Assembly: GCF_000308455.1 (NCBI RefSeq)
Contig: NZ_BAFP01000131.1
Span: 1-34,293, forward strand
Reading direction: 5' to 3'
Length of the DNA stretch: 34,293 bases
DNA from: Nocardia abscessus NBRC 100374
Lineage (GTDB): Bacteria > Actinomycetota > Actinomycetes > Mycobacteriales > Mycobacteriaceae
The stretch's first letter is position 1; each line of letters starts with the position of its first letter. This document shows, piece by piece, positions 9,874 through 17,824 of this stretch. The notes below the pieces were generated by a model. That model saw only the letters and a program-made list of their open reading frames with translations, had not been told where the DNA came from and did not search any database. The translations under genes were made by a program, and so were the position numbers.

Positions 9874-11544
9874 CTATCGTCCGCCGACGGCTCGACGGCC
9901 GGTGCGCGCCGATCGCCGCCGGATGCCCGCGGCCAGCGCGGCGGCAGCGGTCAGAATAACGAAAATCCGCTCCGGCGCAGGGCCTATTCGTGTTGCGAGA
10001 GTGGTGTCGTCGCGCAGTGGAAGCTCCGCGACCAGAGCGGCTGGGACGAATAACGCGGTTTCCTGCCGCACGCTGCCGTCGGCGGCAATAATGGCGCTGA
10101 CACCCGACGTGGCCGCGACGACCAGCGCTCTACCGTGCTCGACGGCACGGATGCGGGACATGGCCAGCTGCTGATAGGTCATCTCGCTGTCGCCGAAGGT
10201 CGCGTTGTTCGTCGGTACCGTGAGCAGTTGGGCACCGGCTCGCATCGCGTCTTCGAACGACCGGTCGAAGGCCACCTCATAGCACGTCGCGACACCGATG
10301 TCGATACCCGCTGCCCGTACCACACCGTCACCATTCCCCGGCACGAAATACCCCGCGCGATCAGCGTATTCGGAGAAAAGCCGGAAGAAACTCCGCATCG
10401 GCAGATATTCGCCGAAAGGCTGGATGATCTTTTTGTCGTGCCGCTCACCGGGGCCTGCGGCGCCGTTCCACACCATCACCGAGTTGGTCGTGGTCCGATC
10501 CGAGTTGATCAGCACCGCCCCGACCAGGATGGGCGTGCCGATCCGCTCGGAGGCCGCGGTGATCAGGGCGGCGGCGTCGGCGTTACGCAACGGGTCGATG
10601 TCCGAGGAGTTCTCCGGCCAGATCACCACATCGGGGCGCGGCGCGCGGCCCGCGGCCACCTCGGCGGCCAGTTCTTCGGTGCGCCGAGCGTGGTTGTCCA
10701 GCACGGCCCGTCGCTGCGCGTTGAAATCCAGCCCGAGGCGCGGCACGCTGCCCTGGATCGCCGCGACCGTGACCGTTCTGTCGCCCTTGTCCGGATCGGG
10801 CAGCGCGGACCGGAGCAGCAGACCGGCGAGCGGCATGACGAGCAGGGTGAAAGCCACAGCGGCGTACCCGAGTCGGGTCACTGGGGTGCGTCCGCTCGCA
10901 GCGGCCGGTCCGGAACCGCCGGTCTCGGGATCGGCGGTTCGAGGCCCGTCACCGGCGGCGCGAGAAGACCACAGCAGGCAGACCAACGCCGCCGCTGCGG
11001 TTCCGGTGAGCGCGACGGCGAACCCGACCAGCGGGGCGCCGCCCACCGCCGCCAGCGACAAGAACCAGCCGTCGGCTTGGCCGAAGGCCAAACGGCCCCA
11101 GGGAAATCCACCGAACGGGAAGCTGGACCTGCCCCACTCGGCCGTGGTCCAGGCCAAAGCCACCCACAGCGGCCAGCCGGGCAGCGCGCCGACGAGCCGG
11201 GCGAGCAGGCCGAACAGGCCCAGGTGCAGCGCACAGGCGGTGGACAGCGCCAGCCACGGCGCCGGCCCGACATAGATGCCGGTCCACGGCAGCAGCGGGA
11301 CGAAAAATGCCAGCCCCGCCAGGAATCCGTACCCGAAGCCCGCCCGCAGACGACCGTCACCGCGTACGGTGAGGGTCAGCGCCGCGACGCCCAGCGGCGC
11401 GAGAAACCACCAGGGCCGAGGCGGGAAGCTGCCGAACAGCAGCAGGCCCGCGCAGATCGCAGACGCCGCGCGCGCCGCCACGGGGTGGTCGCGGACCACC
11501 GCGGACATCCGCCGCATCAACTCGCGCACCCGCTCTCGCACCAT
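9874..11544 (-). CDS. lnt: Apolipoprotein N-acyltransferase
   Basis: Lnt transfers an acyl chain from a phospholipid to the N-terminal cysteine of mature lipoproteins in the plasma membrane. The N-terminal half carries several hydrophobic helices, including the family stretch around SSFPFGGFPWGRLAFGQ. The C-terminal half is a nitrilase-like domain that keeps all three catalytic elements: Glu in VVIWPENSS, Lys in RHDKKIIQPFGEYLPM and Cys in GVATCYEVAFD. A last hydrophobic segment precedes an Arg-rich tail. The frame is open upstream to 11739, but that extension is not hydrophobic and not family-like. I use the ATG at 11544; 11565, 11517 and 11508 are alternatives, and none has a strong ribosome-binding site. 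Mycobacterial lnt is usually fused or adjacent to ppm1 (polyprenol-phosphate mannose synthase), which is not seen here. Confidence 0.93.
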   Translation of the reverse strand: MVRERVRELMRRMSAVVRDHPVAARAASAICAGLLLFGSFPPRPWWFLAPLGVAALTLTVRGDGRLRAGFGYGFLAGLAFFVPLLPWTGIYVGPAPWLALSTACALHLGLFGLLARLVGALPGWPLWVALAWTTAEWGRSSFPFGGFPWGRLAFGQADGWFLSLAAVGGAPLVGFAVALTGTAAAALVCLLWSSRAAGDGPRTADPETGGSGPAAASGRTPVTRLGYAAVAFTLLVMPLAGLLLRSALPDPDKGDRTVTVAAIQGSVPRLGLDFNAQRRAVLDNHARRTEELAAEVAAGRAPRPDVVIWPENSSDIDPLRNADAAALITAASERIGTPILVGAVLINSDRTTTNSVMVWNGAAGPGERHDKKIIQPFGEYLPMRSFFRLFSEYADRAGYFVPGNGDGVVRAAGIDIGVATCYEVAFDRSFEDAMRAGAQLLTVPTNNATFGDSEMTYQQLAMSRIRAVEHGRALVVAATSGVSAIIAADGSVRQETALFVPAALVAELPLRDDTTLATRIGPAPERIFVILTAAAALAAGIRRRSARTGRRAVGGR

Positions 11545-12641
11545 CACTCGGCCACTGTCCGCCATCGGACCGGGCACCGCCAGTCGGCCCTTGACCGCGC
11601 CGATCGACCCGACGCAGGCATCGGACGCGAGCGAGCGCAGGTCCGCCACTCGACGCATCTCGCGCTTCCGGCAATGACATTCGTCACACGGAACATCAAG
11701 GCCGCCAAAGCCCGCATACGCACGGAAGCCTCGGCGCACCGGTCGAACCGCATCGATCGAGTGGCGAGTTCACGCCGCACGACCGACTCGGCGAAGGCAC
11801 GGCACAGAAGACCGCGCGCCTGTGCCGTGAACGAGTCATCAGGTGTCCACTCGTTCATCGCCGCTCGCCATCGGATCGTTAACTGCCGCCTGCGCGATGT
11901 CGGCTCCCCGCCCGGCCTCTGCCGGACAAACCGGCACCGCGCGGCCGAAATCAGCGAACCGGCGCCCTGCGACCGCGCTGGGCGATCGAACCGCCCGGCC
12001 GCAAGATACTGCCGGTCCGCCCGGCAGACGACGGACGCACACCACAGTGGATGCCAGCCGGCAGCCCGGATTAGTCCCGCCGTTACCCGATCGGCATCGC
12101 AACGCCGCGGCGCCGTGATTCGGTGCTCAGCAGGCATTCGCCACGGCGGCAACTTCAGCCGATCGACCGCGCACCCGCCGCCGCTGCCCGAGGCTCCCAC
12201 TCTGGCACGCAGTGCCACTTCGCTCCTCGCGGTCGTGCGGAACCACGCCGCGGCGGACATTCCGCGGGCCGAGTTCCGTGGAGCGGCCGGGAGCGGATCG
12301 CACGGCGTCCGCCGACCGCACGCCGTGCGCCGCCGCACCATAATCCCCTCTACGGCAGTCGTTCGAACCGGGGCGGAAGTCCGTCTGCGGACGTGACGAC
12401 TCGGCCGCGATATCGACGATTCGGGGGCCGGATGCCACTTCGGGCGGGCTCGCCACCAGACCGTGCGAGTCCGGCCGCACGACGTTCTTGTCGCAACGGA
12501 CAGACGGCACATCCTGGACTCCCCCACTGCCGGCGCCCCGCAGTCGCGCCTAGCTGCCCCGCGATCACATCTGCGAAACCTGGTTACCGCCCGGCGAAGA
12601 CGCACGCCGCCGCGCAGACCCCGAGTGCGCCGGTTACCGCC

Positions 12642-12655
12642 CGCAAGCGCTTGCG
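12642..12655. repeat. Perfect 14-bp palindrome CGCAAGCGCTTGCG
   Basis: CGCAAGC is followed directly by its reverse complement GCTTGCG. The shape resembles the operators of LacI-type repressors, but no such gene or target lies next to it, so a role is unproven. Confidence 0.5.
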
Positions 12656-12897
12656 CACCCGAGTTCGATCGCCTGGCCATCGCCGGAGGGAGGCCCGATC
12701 TCCGTCGTCCGGCCGACCCGCGACTCCCGGCAGAACGAGCCTCGGCCGTGGGCGAGCGCCCATTCGACCCACGCGAGGGCGGGTGTCCGGGGTCTATGGC
12801 GGGGGCCGGTCGGGCCCATGCAGGCCGCGCGGTTGCAGGTAACCGGCCGGTCGCGATCCGCCCGGACACGCTCCGATATCCGGGCACCGAACGGCGC

Positions 12898-13134
12898 TGC
12901 GGAAGGTCTGCGGCCGAGAACAGCCCGTCATGAGAACGCCCCGCACCCCGGCCGGAGTGGCGGCCCACGCTCGCACGGCGTCGAGCCGCGGGCAGGCACG
13001 CGGCGAGCGTCGAGGAACGCCGATGCGGAAGGTCTGCGGCCGAGAACAGCCCGTCATGAGAACGCCCCGCACCCCGGCCGGGGTGGCGACCCACGCTCGG
13101 ACGGCGTCGAGCCGCGGGCAGGCGCGCGGCGAGC
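12898..13134. repeat. Two 111-bp direct repeats at a 126-bp period
   Basis: Copy 1 is 12898-13008 and copy 2 is 13024-13134. They match at 107 of 111 positions by eye, and weaker similarity continues about 9 bp to the left. A 15-bp spacer separates them. The period is a multiple of three, so the open minus-strand frame repeats as protein, but that protein is not recognisable. The pair lies downstream of the amidohydrolase gene in otherwise gene-free DNA and looks like a fairly recent tandem duplication. Confidence 0.9.
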
Positions 13135-13147
13135 CGATCACGCATGT

Positions 13148-13199
13148 CCCGGCGCACCCGAATGCCGGGCACGAGACGGTCGCGAGCCGCGCTCGGCTC
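13148..13199 (-). terminator. Tandem GC-rich hairpins after the amidohydrolase gene
   Basis: GAGCCG-CGCT-CGGCTC (13184-13199) starts 13 bases past the stop codon and forms a 6-bp stem with a 4-base loop. A second stem, CCCGGC/GCCGGG (13148-13153 with 13164-13169), follows. Neither has a U-tract, which is common for actinobacterial terminators. Confidence 0.45.
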
Positions 13200-13212
13200 C
13201 GCGAGCGCTCGC

Positions 13213-14811
13213 TCACTTCGCATAGATCGTCGCTCCCCGGTGCACGGTGCGCAGGCAGGTTGGCAGCGGCGCATCCGGTCCCAGCGCGGGCAGCCCTGGT
13301 ACCCGCGACCGCGGGTCGGTGGACCAGCGCTGCACCGAGTCGGCGGCCGCGGCGACGACGAGTTCGGCCGCGTCCCAGATCGCATAGGAGGCGGGGGCGC
13401 CGGGTACCAGGGTGCCCGCCATGCCGTCGCGGACTCCGCCCGCACGCCATGCGCCCCGGGTGGCCGCGGCGAAGGCCGCACGGGGGGACAAGCCGTGGCC
13501 GGGCGTGCGATGGTTGGCCGCCGCCCGCACCGCCGCCCAGGGATCCAGCGCGGTGACCGGAGCGTCGGAGCCGATCGCCAAGGCGACGCCCGCGGAAGCC
13601 ATGGCGGCGAAAGGATTCAGCGCGGCGGCGCGATCGGCGCCGAGCCGCGCGGCGTACATGCCGTCCGGCCCGCCCCACGCCGCGTCGAATCCCGGTTGCA
13701 CACTGGCGATCACACCCCAGCGCGCGAGCTGCGCGATGTGCTCGCCGTCGATCAGCTCGGCGTGTTCGACCCGGTGCCCGAGCGCCGCGACCGCGGGGCC
13801 GCCGAGTTCGGCGGCCACCCGTTCGATACCGGCGACGACCGCGTCCATGGCGGCGTCGCCGATCACGTGGAATCCGGCCTGGATACCGGCGACGGTGCAG
13901 GCGCGGACATGGTCGGTGATCGCATCGGCGTCGAGATAGCTTCGGCCGCAACCGATCTCGTCGGCATAGGGCGCCCGCAACCATGCGGTGTGCGAACCGA
14001 AGGACCCATCCACGAACAGGTCGCCGCCGAGGGCGTGTACGCCGAGTTCCTCGATCAGGGCGCGGGCCTGTTCGGCGCTGCGCACCGCCTCGCCCCAATA
14101 GGCCCTGACCTCGACGCCGTGTTCGAACTCGAGCAGTTCGCGAACGTCGTTGCGGCCGGCGATCTCCGGGCCCGCGCATTCGTGGACGGCGACGACGCCA
14201 CGCGCGGCGGCATGGTCCAGTGCCGCGGCGCGCGCTCTATCCCGTTGCGCCCGGGAGAGTTCGGCGAGCGCGGCGGTGCGCACGAGGTGGTGGGCGGCGG
14301 CACGCACGGGTTCGCCACGGGTGAATCCGTCGGTCGCGGCCAGCCCGGGCAGCGTGTCCAGCAGCGCCGAGGACGCCACCGCGGAGTGCGCGTCAACCCG
14401 CGACAGGTAGACGAGCCGACCGGCACCCGCCGCCGCGTCGATCTCCGCCACGGTGGGTGGCCGACCCTCCGGCCAGGTGGTTTCGTCCCAGCCGTCGCCC
14501 AGCACGGCGCCGTCCGGGTGCGCCTCGGCGAACTCGCGCAGCAGCCCCAGGCAGTGCGCGAGCGAGCGCGCGGCCGACAGGTCGAGCCCGGTCAGCTTCA
14601 GGCCCAGTGCCGTGACGTGCACGTGCGGGTCGACGAACGCGGGCGCGACGAAGGCGCCGTCGAGGTCGACGATCTCGGCGTCCGGGTGCAGCGCACGACC
14701 GGGTTGCTCGGCGCCCAGCCAGACGACGGTCCCGTCGCTCACCGCCATCGCCGTGGCGTCGGGTGAACTGGCACTGTAGAAACGGCCGCCGATCAGCAAC
14801 TGGGTACTCAC
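13213..14811 (-). CDS. YtcJ-like amidohydrolase (amidohydrolase family 3)
   Basis: This 532-residue protein is a predicted metal-dependent hydrolase of the amidohydrolase superfamily, cytosolic, with unknown substrate. An N-terminal beta domain (about 1-55) leads into the TIM barrel. Metal-ligand motifs are visible: DPHVHV near residue 62, GFHVIGDAAMDAV, HRVEHAEL and the late GSDAPVT. The length fits YtcJ-type proteins (about 520-550). Translation starts at GTG 14811; an ATG at 14818 is in another frame. The small RHH gene ends 40 bp upstream on the same strand, so the two may share a transcript. FxsA and an amidohydrolase near lnt is a familiar actinobacterial neighbourhood; the exact reaction cannot be told from sequence. 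Confidence 0.9.
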   Translation of the reverse strand: MSTQLLIGGRFYSASSPDATAMAVSDGTVVWLGAEQPGRALHPDAEIVDLDGAFVAPAFVDPHVHVTALGLKLTGLDLSAARSLAHCLGLLREFAEAHPDGAVLGDGWDETTWPEGRPPTVAEIDAAAGAGRLVYLSRVDAHSAVASSALLDTLPGLAATDGFTRGEPVRAAAHHLVRTAALAELSRAQRDRARAAALDHAAARGVVAVHECAGPEIAGRNDVRELLEFEHGVEVRAYWGEAVRSAEQARALIEELGVHALGGDLFVDGSFGSHTAWLRAPYADEIGCGRSYLDADAITDHVRACTVAGIQAGFHVIGDAAMDAVVAGIERVAAELGGPAVAALGHRVEHAELIDGEHIAQLARWGVIASVQPGFDAAWGGPDGMYAARLGADRAAALNPFAAMASAGVALAIGSDAPVTALDPWAAVRAAANHRTPGHGLSPRAAFAAATRGAWRAGGVRDGMAGTLVPGAPASYAIWDAAELVVAAAADSVQRWSTDPRSRVPGLPALGPDAPLPTCLRTVHRGATIYAK

Positions 14812-14851
14812 GGGGCATCAGTCTGCCGTATGCCCGATGCGGCGGTTTCGG

Positions 14852-15106
14852 TCAGCCGTGCAGACTCCGATGGCGCGCCAGATCCTCCGGCTGCGCCAGC
14901 ACCGCCATCACCTCCGCGTACTCCGGCGGCGCACCACCGGTCCCACTGGACGCCGCGGGCAGGCAGCCCGCCTCCACGGCGATCAGCTCCAGCCGCAGCG
15001 CAGCGGCGGTGAATCCGGAAATCGACTGTCCCGCACTGGCCGCCGCGCGTTTCACCGCGGCAGCCAGCTCCTCGCTCACCGTGACGGTGAGTTGCTCGGT
15101 GGCCAT
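14852..15106 (-). CDS. Small ribbon-helix-helix-like protein
   Basis: This 84-residue protein has an N-terminal stretch (about residues 5-45, QLTVTVSEEL followed by two helices AAAVKRAAASAG and SISGFTAAALRLEL) that fits the ribbon-helix-helix DNA-binding fold of CopG/Arc-type regulators and antitoxins. The remaining 40 residues are Pro/Gly-rich and then helical, with no motif I know. No toxin-like partner lies next to it: upstream is fxsA (57 bp away) and downstream is the amidohydrolase (40 bp away), all on the same strand. It could be an autonomous repressor or an orphan antitoxin-like protein. Fold assignment is moderate; function is unknown. Confidence 0.7.
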   Translation of the reverse strand: MATEQLTVTVSEELAAAVKRAAASAGQSISGFTAAALRLELIAVEAGCLPAASSGTGGAPPEYAEVMAVLAQPEDLARHRSLHG

Positions 15107-15163
15107 CGCGTCACGATAGCCCTTCGCGCCGTCAGGCGGAACCGGGGACAGCCGAGTTCACGC

Positions 15164-15646
15164 TCAGGACGGAGTGATCGCGCGGCGCGCGGTGCCCTGA
15201 CCGTCGTCGTACCACTGCCCCACGACGACGCCGTCGACCACCTCACCCGCGTCGACGACCACGCCCCGGTAGGGTGCGGCGGCGGCGAGCCTGCGGAAGC
15301 GCCGCGCGGCCAGCGCCGTGACCAGCGGACGCAGCAGCGAGCGCGTCGGAGGCAGCAGCAGAAGCAGGCCGAACAGCGAGGTGACCAGGCCGGGCACGAA
15401 CATCAGCACCCCACCCGCCGCGACCAGGGCGCCGTCGGCCACGGCGGTGCCGGGCGCCACTTCGCCGCGGGCGGCCCGGCGGAACTGCTCGAAAACCCGC
15501 CGTCCCTGCGCGCCGACCAGCAGCATGCCCGCGGCCGACCCGGCGATCAGCACCAGAACGGTCGGCAGCACGCCGATCAGCTGACCGACCGCGACCAGTG
15601 CGGCGACTTCGACGACGACGTACAGCACGAACAACAGGGCGGGCAT
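15164..15646 (-). CDS. fxsA: FxsA family membrane protein
   Basis: This 160-residue inner-membrane protein carries two to three N-terminal and central hydrophobic segments (VLYVVVEVAALVAVG, VLPTVLVLIAGSAAGMLLV and GALVAAGGVLMFVPGLVTSLFGLLLLLPP). The Gly/Pro-rich loop with PGLVTSLFGLLLLLPPTR is the hallmark of FxsA. In E. coli, FxsA relieves F-plasmid exclusion of phage T7; its normal role is unknown. The C-terminal tail is cytosolic and basic. It belongs to a same-strand run from the two-component genes to the amidohydrolase. A terminator-like hairpin upstream (15687-15705) suggests its own promoter in the 91-bp gap. Confidence 0.92.
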   Translation of the reverse strand: MPALLFVLYVVVEVAALVAVGQLIGVLPTVLVLIAGSAAGMLLVGAQGRRVFEQFRRAARGEVAPGTAVADGALVAAGGVLMFVPGLVTSLFGLLLLLPPTRSLLRPLVTALAARRFRRLAAAAPYRGVVVDAGEVVDGVVVGQWYDDGQGTARRAITPS

Positions 15647-15686
15647 GGCGATCCTTTCGGACGATCTACCCGTTCAACGTCCCGGA

Positions 15687-15705
15687 CCGGGGTTTTGCTC
15701 CCCGG
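15687..15705 (-). terminator. Hairpin behind the response regulator gene
   Basis: CCGGGG (15687-15692) pairs with CCCCGG (15700-15705) around a 7-base loop, and the stem extends by two more pairs past a single bulge. It begins about 32 bases beyond the response-regulator stop and lies between it and fxsA. No clear U-tract follows. Confidence 0.5.
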
Positions 15706-15737
15706 CCCGTCTGATAAGTCGCTGAGATCCGCCCGCG

Positions 15738-16397
15738 TCAGCCGCCGGGCCGCACCAGGCCGGTCTCGTAGGCCAGCACGACGGCCTGAACCCGGTCGCG
15801 CAGACCGAGTTTGGTGAGCACCCGGCCCACATGGGTCTTGACCGTGGCCTCCGACAGGTACAACTGCTCGGCGATCTCGGCGTTGGAACGCCCGGCCGCG
15901 ATCTGCTCGAGCACTTCACGCTCGCGGGCGGTGAGCACGTCGAGCACACCCGGGTCGCGGGTACGCGCGGGATTCTCCGCGATGAGCCGGTCCAGCAGAC
16001 GTTTGGTGACCTTTGGCGAGACCACGGCGTCACCGGCGGCGACGCTGCGGATGGCCGAGACGAGATCCTCCGGCGGGGTGTCCTTCAACAGGAATCCGCT
16101 GGCCCCCGCGCGCAGCGCACCGAGCGCGTGCTCGTCCAGATCGAAGGTCGTCATGACGAGTACCCGGCTACCGTGTCCGGCCTCCACGATGCGGGTGGTG
16201 GCGACGACCCCGTCCACGACGGGCATCCGCACGTCCATCAGCACCACGTCCGGTCGCAGTTCCGCCGCTCGGGCGACGGCGGCGGCGCCGTTGGCCGCCT
16301 CGCCGATCACTTCGATGTCGGGATGCGCGCCGAGCACCATCTTCAACCCCATACGCATGAGTTCCTGGTCATCGACGACGAGAACGGTGATCGGCAC
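15738..16397 (-). CDS. NarL/LuxR-type response regulator
   Basis: This 219-residue two-component regulator has a receiver domain (about 1-120) with the acidic pair D9-D10, phospho-acceptor Asp55 in VVLMDVRMP and the conserved Lys in FLLKD. A LuxR/GerE helix-turn-helix follows at about 150-215 (LTAREREVLEQIAAGRSNAEIA, then SEATVKTHVGRVL). The start is the GTG at 16397; the frame stays open further upstream, but that extension is not receiver-like. The sensor kinase gene lies 136 bp upstream on the same strand, so the two form a cognate pair. Target genes are not identifiable from the window. Confidence 0.95.
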   Translation of the reverse strand: MPITVLVVDDQELMRMGLKMVLGAHPDIEVIGEAANGAAAVARAAELRPDVVLMDVRMPVVDGVVATTRIVEAGHGSRVLVMTTFDLDEHALGALRAGASGFLLKDTPPEDLVSAIRSVAAGDAVVSPKVTKRLLDRLIAENPARTRDPGVLDVLTAREREVLEQIAAGRSNAEIAEQLYLSEATVKTHVGRVLTKLGLRDRVQAVVLAYETGLVRPGG

Positions 16398-16533
16398 GAC
16401 CCCAATGTAACGTGGCCCCTCCGGCGCGCCGGGTGACCTGCGGTGCGACAGGCCTGGTCTCCGTGGCCCACTCGGGCCGAATCCTGCTGCGGCGCAGCGT
16501 TCTTCGCACCATTCGAGCGGCCGGTGCCCCGGC

Positions 16534-17706
16534 TCACTCCGCCGGACCGGGGTGCAGCGGGATGCTCGCGTGCACCCGCCAGGCTCCGTCGGCCGCGCGG
16601 CCCGCGTCGAGGCTGCCGCCCAGCACGGCGACCCGTTCGCGCATCCCGACCAAGCCGAGCCCGCTGCCCTGGATCCGCATGCCCGGTTCGGGCAGCGGCA
16701 CCCCGCCGGTATCCGTGACATCGATCAGCACGTCGGCGTCGGTGCGGCGCACCCGGACCCACGCCTTGGGGTGCGGTCCGGCATGCCGCAGCGTGTTGGT
16801 CAGCGATTCCTGCACGATGCGATGCACACCGAGACTCACCTCGGGCGCTATGTCGTCTAGTTCACCGGTCAGCTCGAGTTCCACGGCCAGACCGGTGCCG
16901 CGCATCATCTCCACGACCTTGGCGATACCCGCGGTGCCGTGCTGGGGCAACTGGTCGGGAGCGTGCTCGGTGCGCAGCAGGGCCACGGTTCTGCGCAGTT
17001 CGCGCAGCGCTTCACGGCCGGTGCTCGCGATGGTGGTGAGCGCCTGTTCGGCCGCGTCGGGGTCGCGGCGCAGCGCGTACTTCGCGCCGTCGGCCTGCAC
17101 GATGATCACGCTCACCGCGTGGGCGACCACATCGTGCAGTTCACGCGCGATGCGAGTGCGTTCGGCCGCGACGGCGTCGTGCGCGCGGCGATCCTTGTCG
17201 TAGTCGGCGACCGCAAGACGGGCCGCGACCTCCGCGTCATAGGCGTGCCGCGCTCCGATGAATTCCGCGAGCGTCCAGCACAAGGCGTAGAACATGGCGG
17301 TGAACACGATGTCGGGGCCGGAGGGTTTGCCGATCGCCACGATCGCGAGCGCGAGATCCACCGCCAGGCCCAGGCCGTACCACAGCCCGTCCCGCCTTCC
17401 CACGTAGGCGACCAGCGTGTACAGCATGATGCCGTGGGACAGCAGCGCGATGTGCTCGGCGTCGTCCTCGGCCAGGAAGCCCACCAGCGACGTCGTCAGC
17501 GACAGGGCCAAGGTGGCGGCCGCCATGGCTCGCGGGTACACCCGTCGCAGCACGACCGGCAGCGGAAGCAGCACACCGATGGCCAGGTAGGCGAGCTTGT
17601 TGTGCGCGTTGGCCACCCCGACGATCTCGAGCAGCAGGAGAATCGCCGCCAGCACCGAATCGGCCACGACAGGTTTGCCCCGGAGCCACAGACTGAAACG
17701 ACGCAC
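16534..17706 (-). CDS. NarL-family sensor histidine kinase
   Basis: This 390-residue membrane kinase has about five hydrophobic segments in residues 15-150. A short linker leads to the HisKA_3 dimerisation motif ERTRIARELHDVVAHAVSV with phospho-acceptor His191. The ATP-binding domain shows the N-box region (ESLTNTLRHA), DVTDTG and GSGLGLVGMRER. It lacks a separate extracellular sensor domain, so the signal is probably membrane-borne or sensed by the helices. It starts at GTG 17706. An inverted repeat CGCACC/GGTGCG (17702-17707, 17719-17724) covers that start codon. It presumably phosphorylates the regulator encoded just downstream. The signal is unknown. Confidence 0.94.
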   Translation of the reverse strand: MRRFSLWLRGKPVVADSVLAAILLLLEIVGVANAHNKLAYLAIGVLLPLPVVLRRVYPRAMAAATLALSLTTSLVGFLAEDDAEHIALLSHGIMLYTLVAYVGRRDGLWYGLGLAVDLALAIVAIGKPSGPDIVFTAMFYALCWTLAEFIGARHAYDAEVAARLAVADYDKDRRAHDAVAAERTRIARELHDVVAHAVSVIIVQADGAKYALRRDPDAAEQALTTIASTGREALRELRRTVALLRTEHAPDQLPQHGTAGIAKVVEMMRGTGLAVELELTGELDDIAPEVSLGVHRIVQESLTNTLRHAGPHPKAWVRVRRTDADVLIDVTDTGGVPLPEPGMRIQGSGLGLVGMRERVAVLGGSLDAGRAADGAWRVHASIPLHPGPAE

Positions 17707-17824
17707 CGGATCAGCCTAGGTGCGCCCGGCACGCGGGCACGCCGACCCGGCGGAGTCCGCCCGCCGCGGACTGTCGCGCGGGCGCCCGGCAAGCTCCGGA
17801 TCCGAGGTCTGGTTGTCTGGCGGG

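Larger units (their letters stand above)
11545..13212. other. About 1.65 kb with no recognisable gene
   Basis: Several reading frames stay open here on both strands, as expected at high GC, but all translate to low-complexity Arg/Ala/Pro-rich sequence without any motif I recognise. None continues a neighbouring gene or has a good ribosome-binding site. The part behind lnt should contain its promoter. The stretch also holds a perfect 14-bp palindrome (12642-12655), a duplicated 111-bp sequence (12898-13134) and hairpins behind the amidohydrolase gene. No tRNA or structured RNA was recognised. Confidence 0.6.

Noticed and set aside
9501..9874. Functional link between lnt and the NRPS gene
   Set aside because: They share a strand only; a 372-bp promoter-like gap separates them and Lnt is a housekeeping lipoprotein enzyme.
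12357..12375. A GTTCGAACC string that resembles a tRNA T-loop
   Set aside because: No acceptor stem, D-arm or anticodon arm can be fitted on either strand.
10135..12396. A 753-codon plus-strand frame opposite lnt
   Set aside because: It mirrors the lnt codons and then enters the gene-free stretch; no motif, no ribosome-binding site.
11544..13481. A 645-codon minus-strand frame across the gene-free region
   Set aside because: It overlaps both lnt and the amidohydrolase gene in wrong frames and its product is low-complexity, so I do not call it a gene.
12794..14179. A minus-strand frame containing a protein-level tandem repeat
   Set aside because: The repeat is just the translation of the duplicated 111-bp DNA; most of the frame is a shadow of the amidohydrolase gene.
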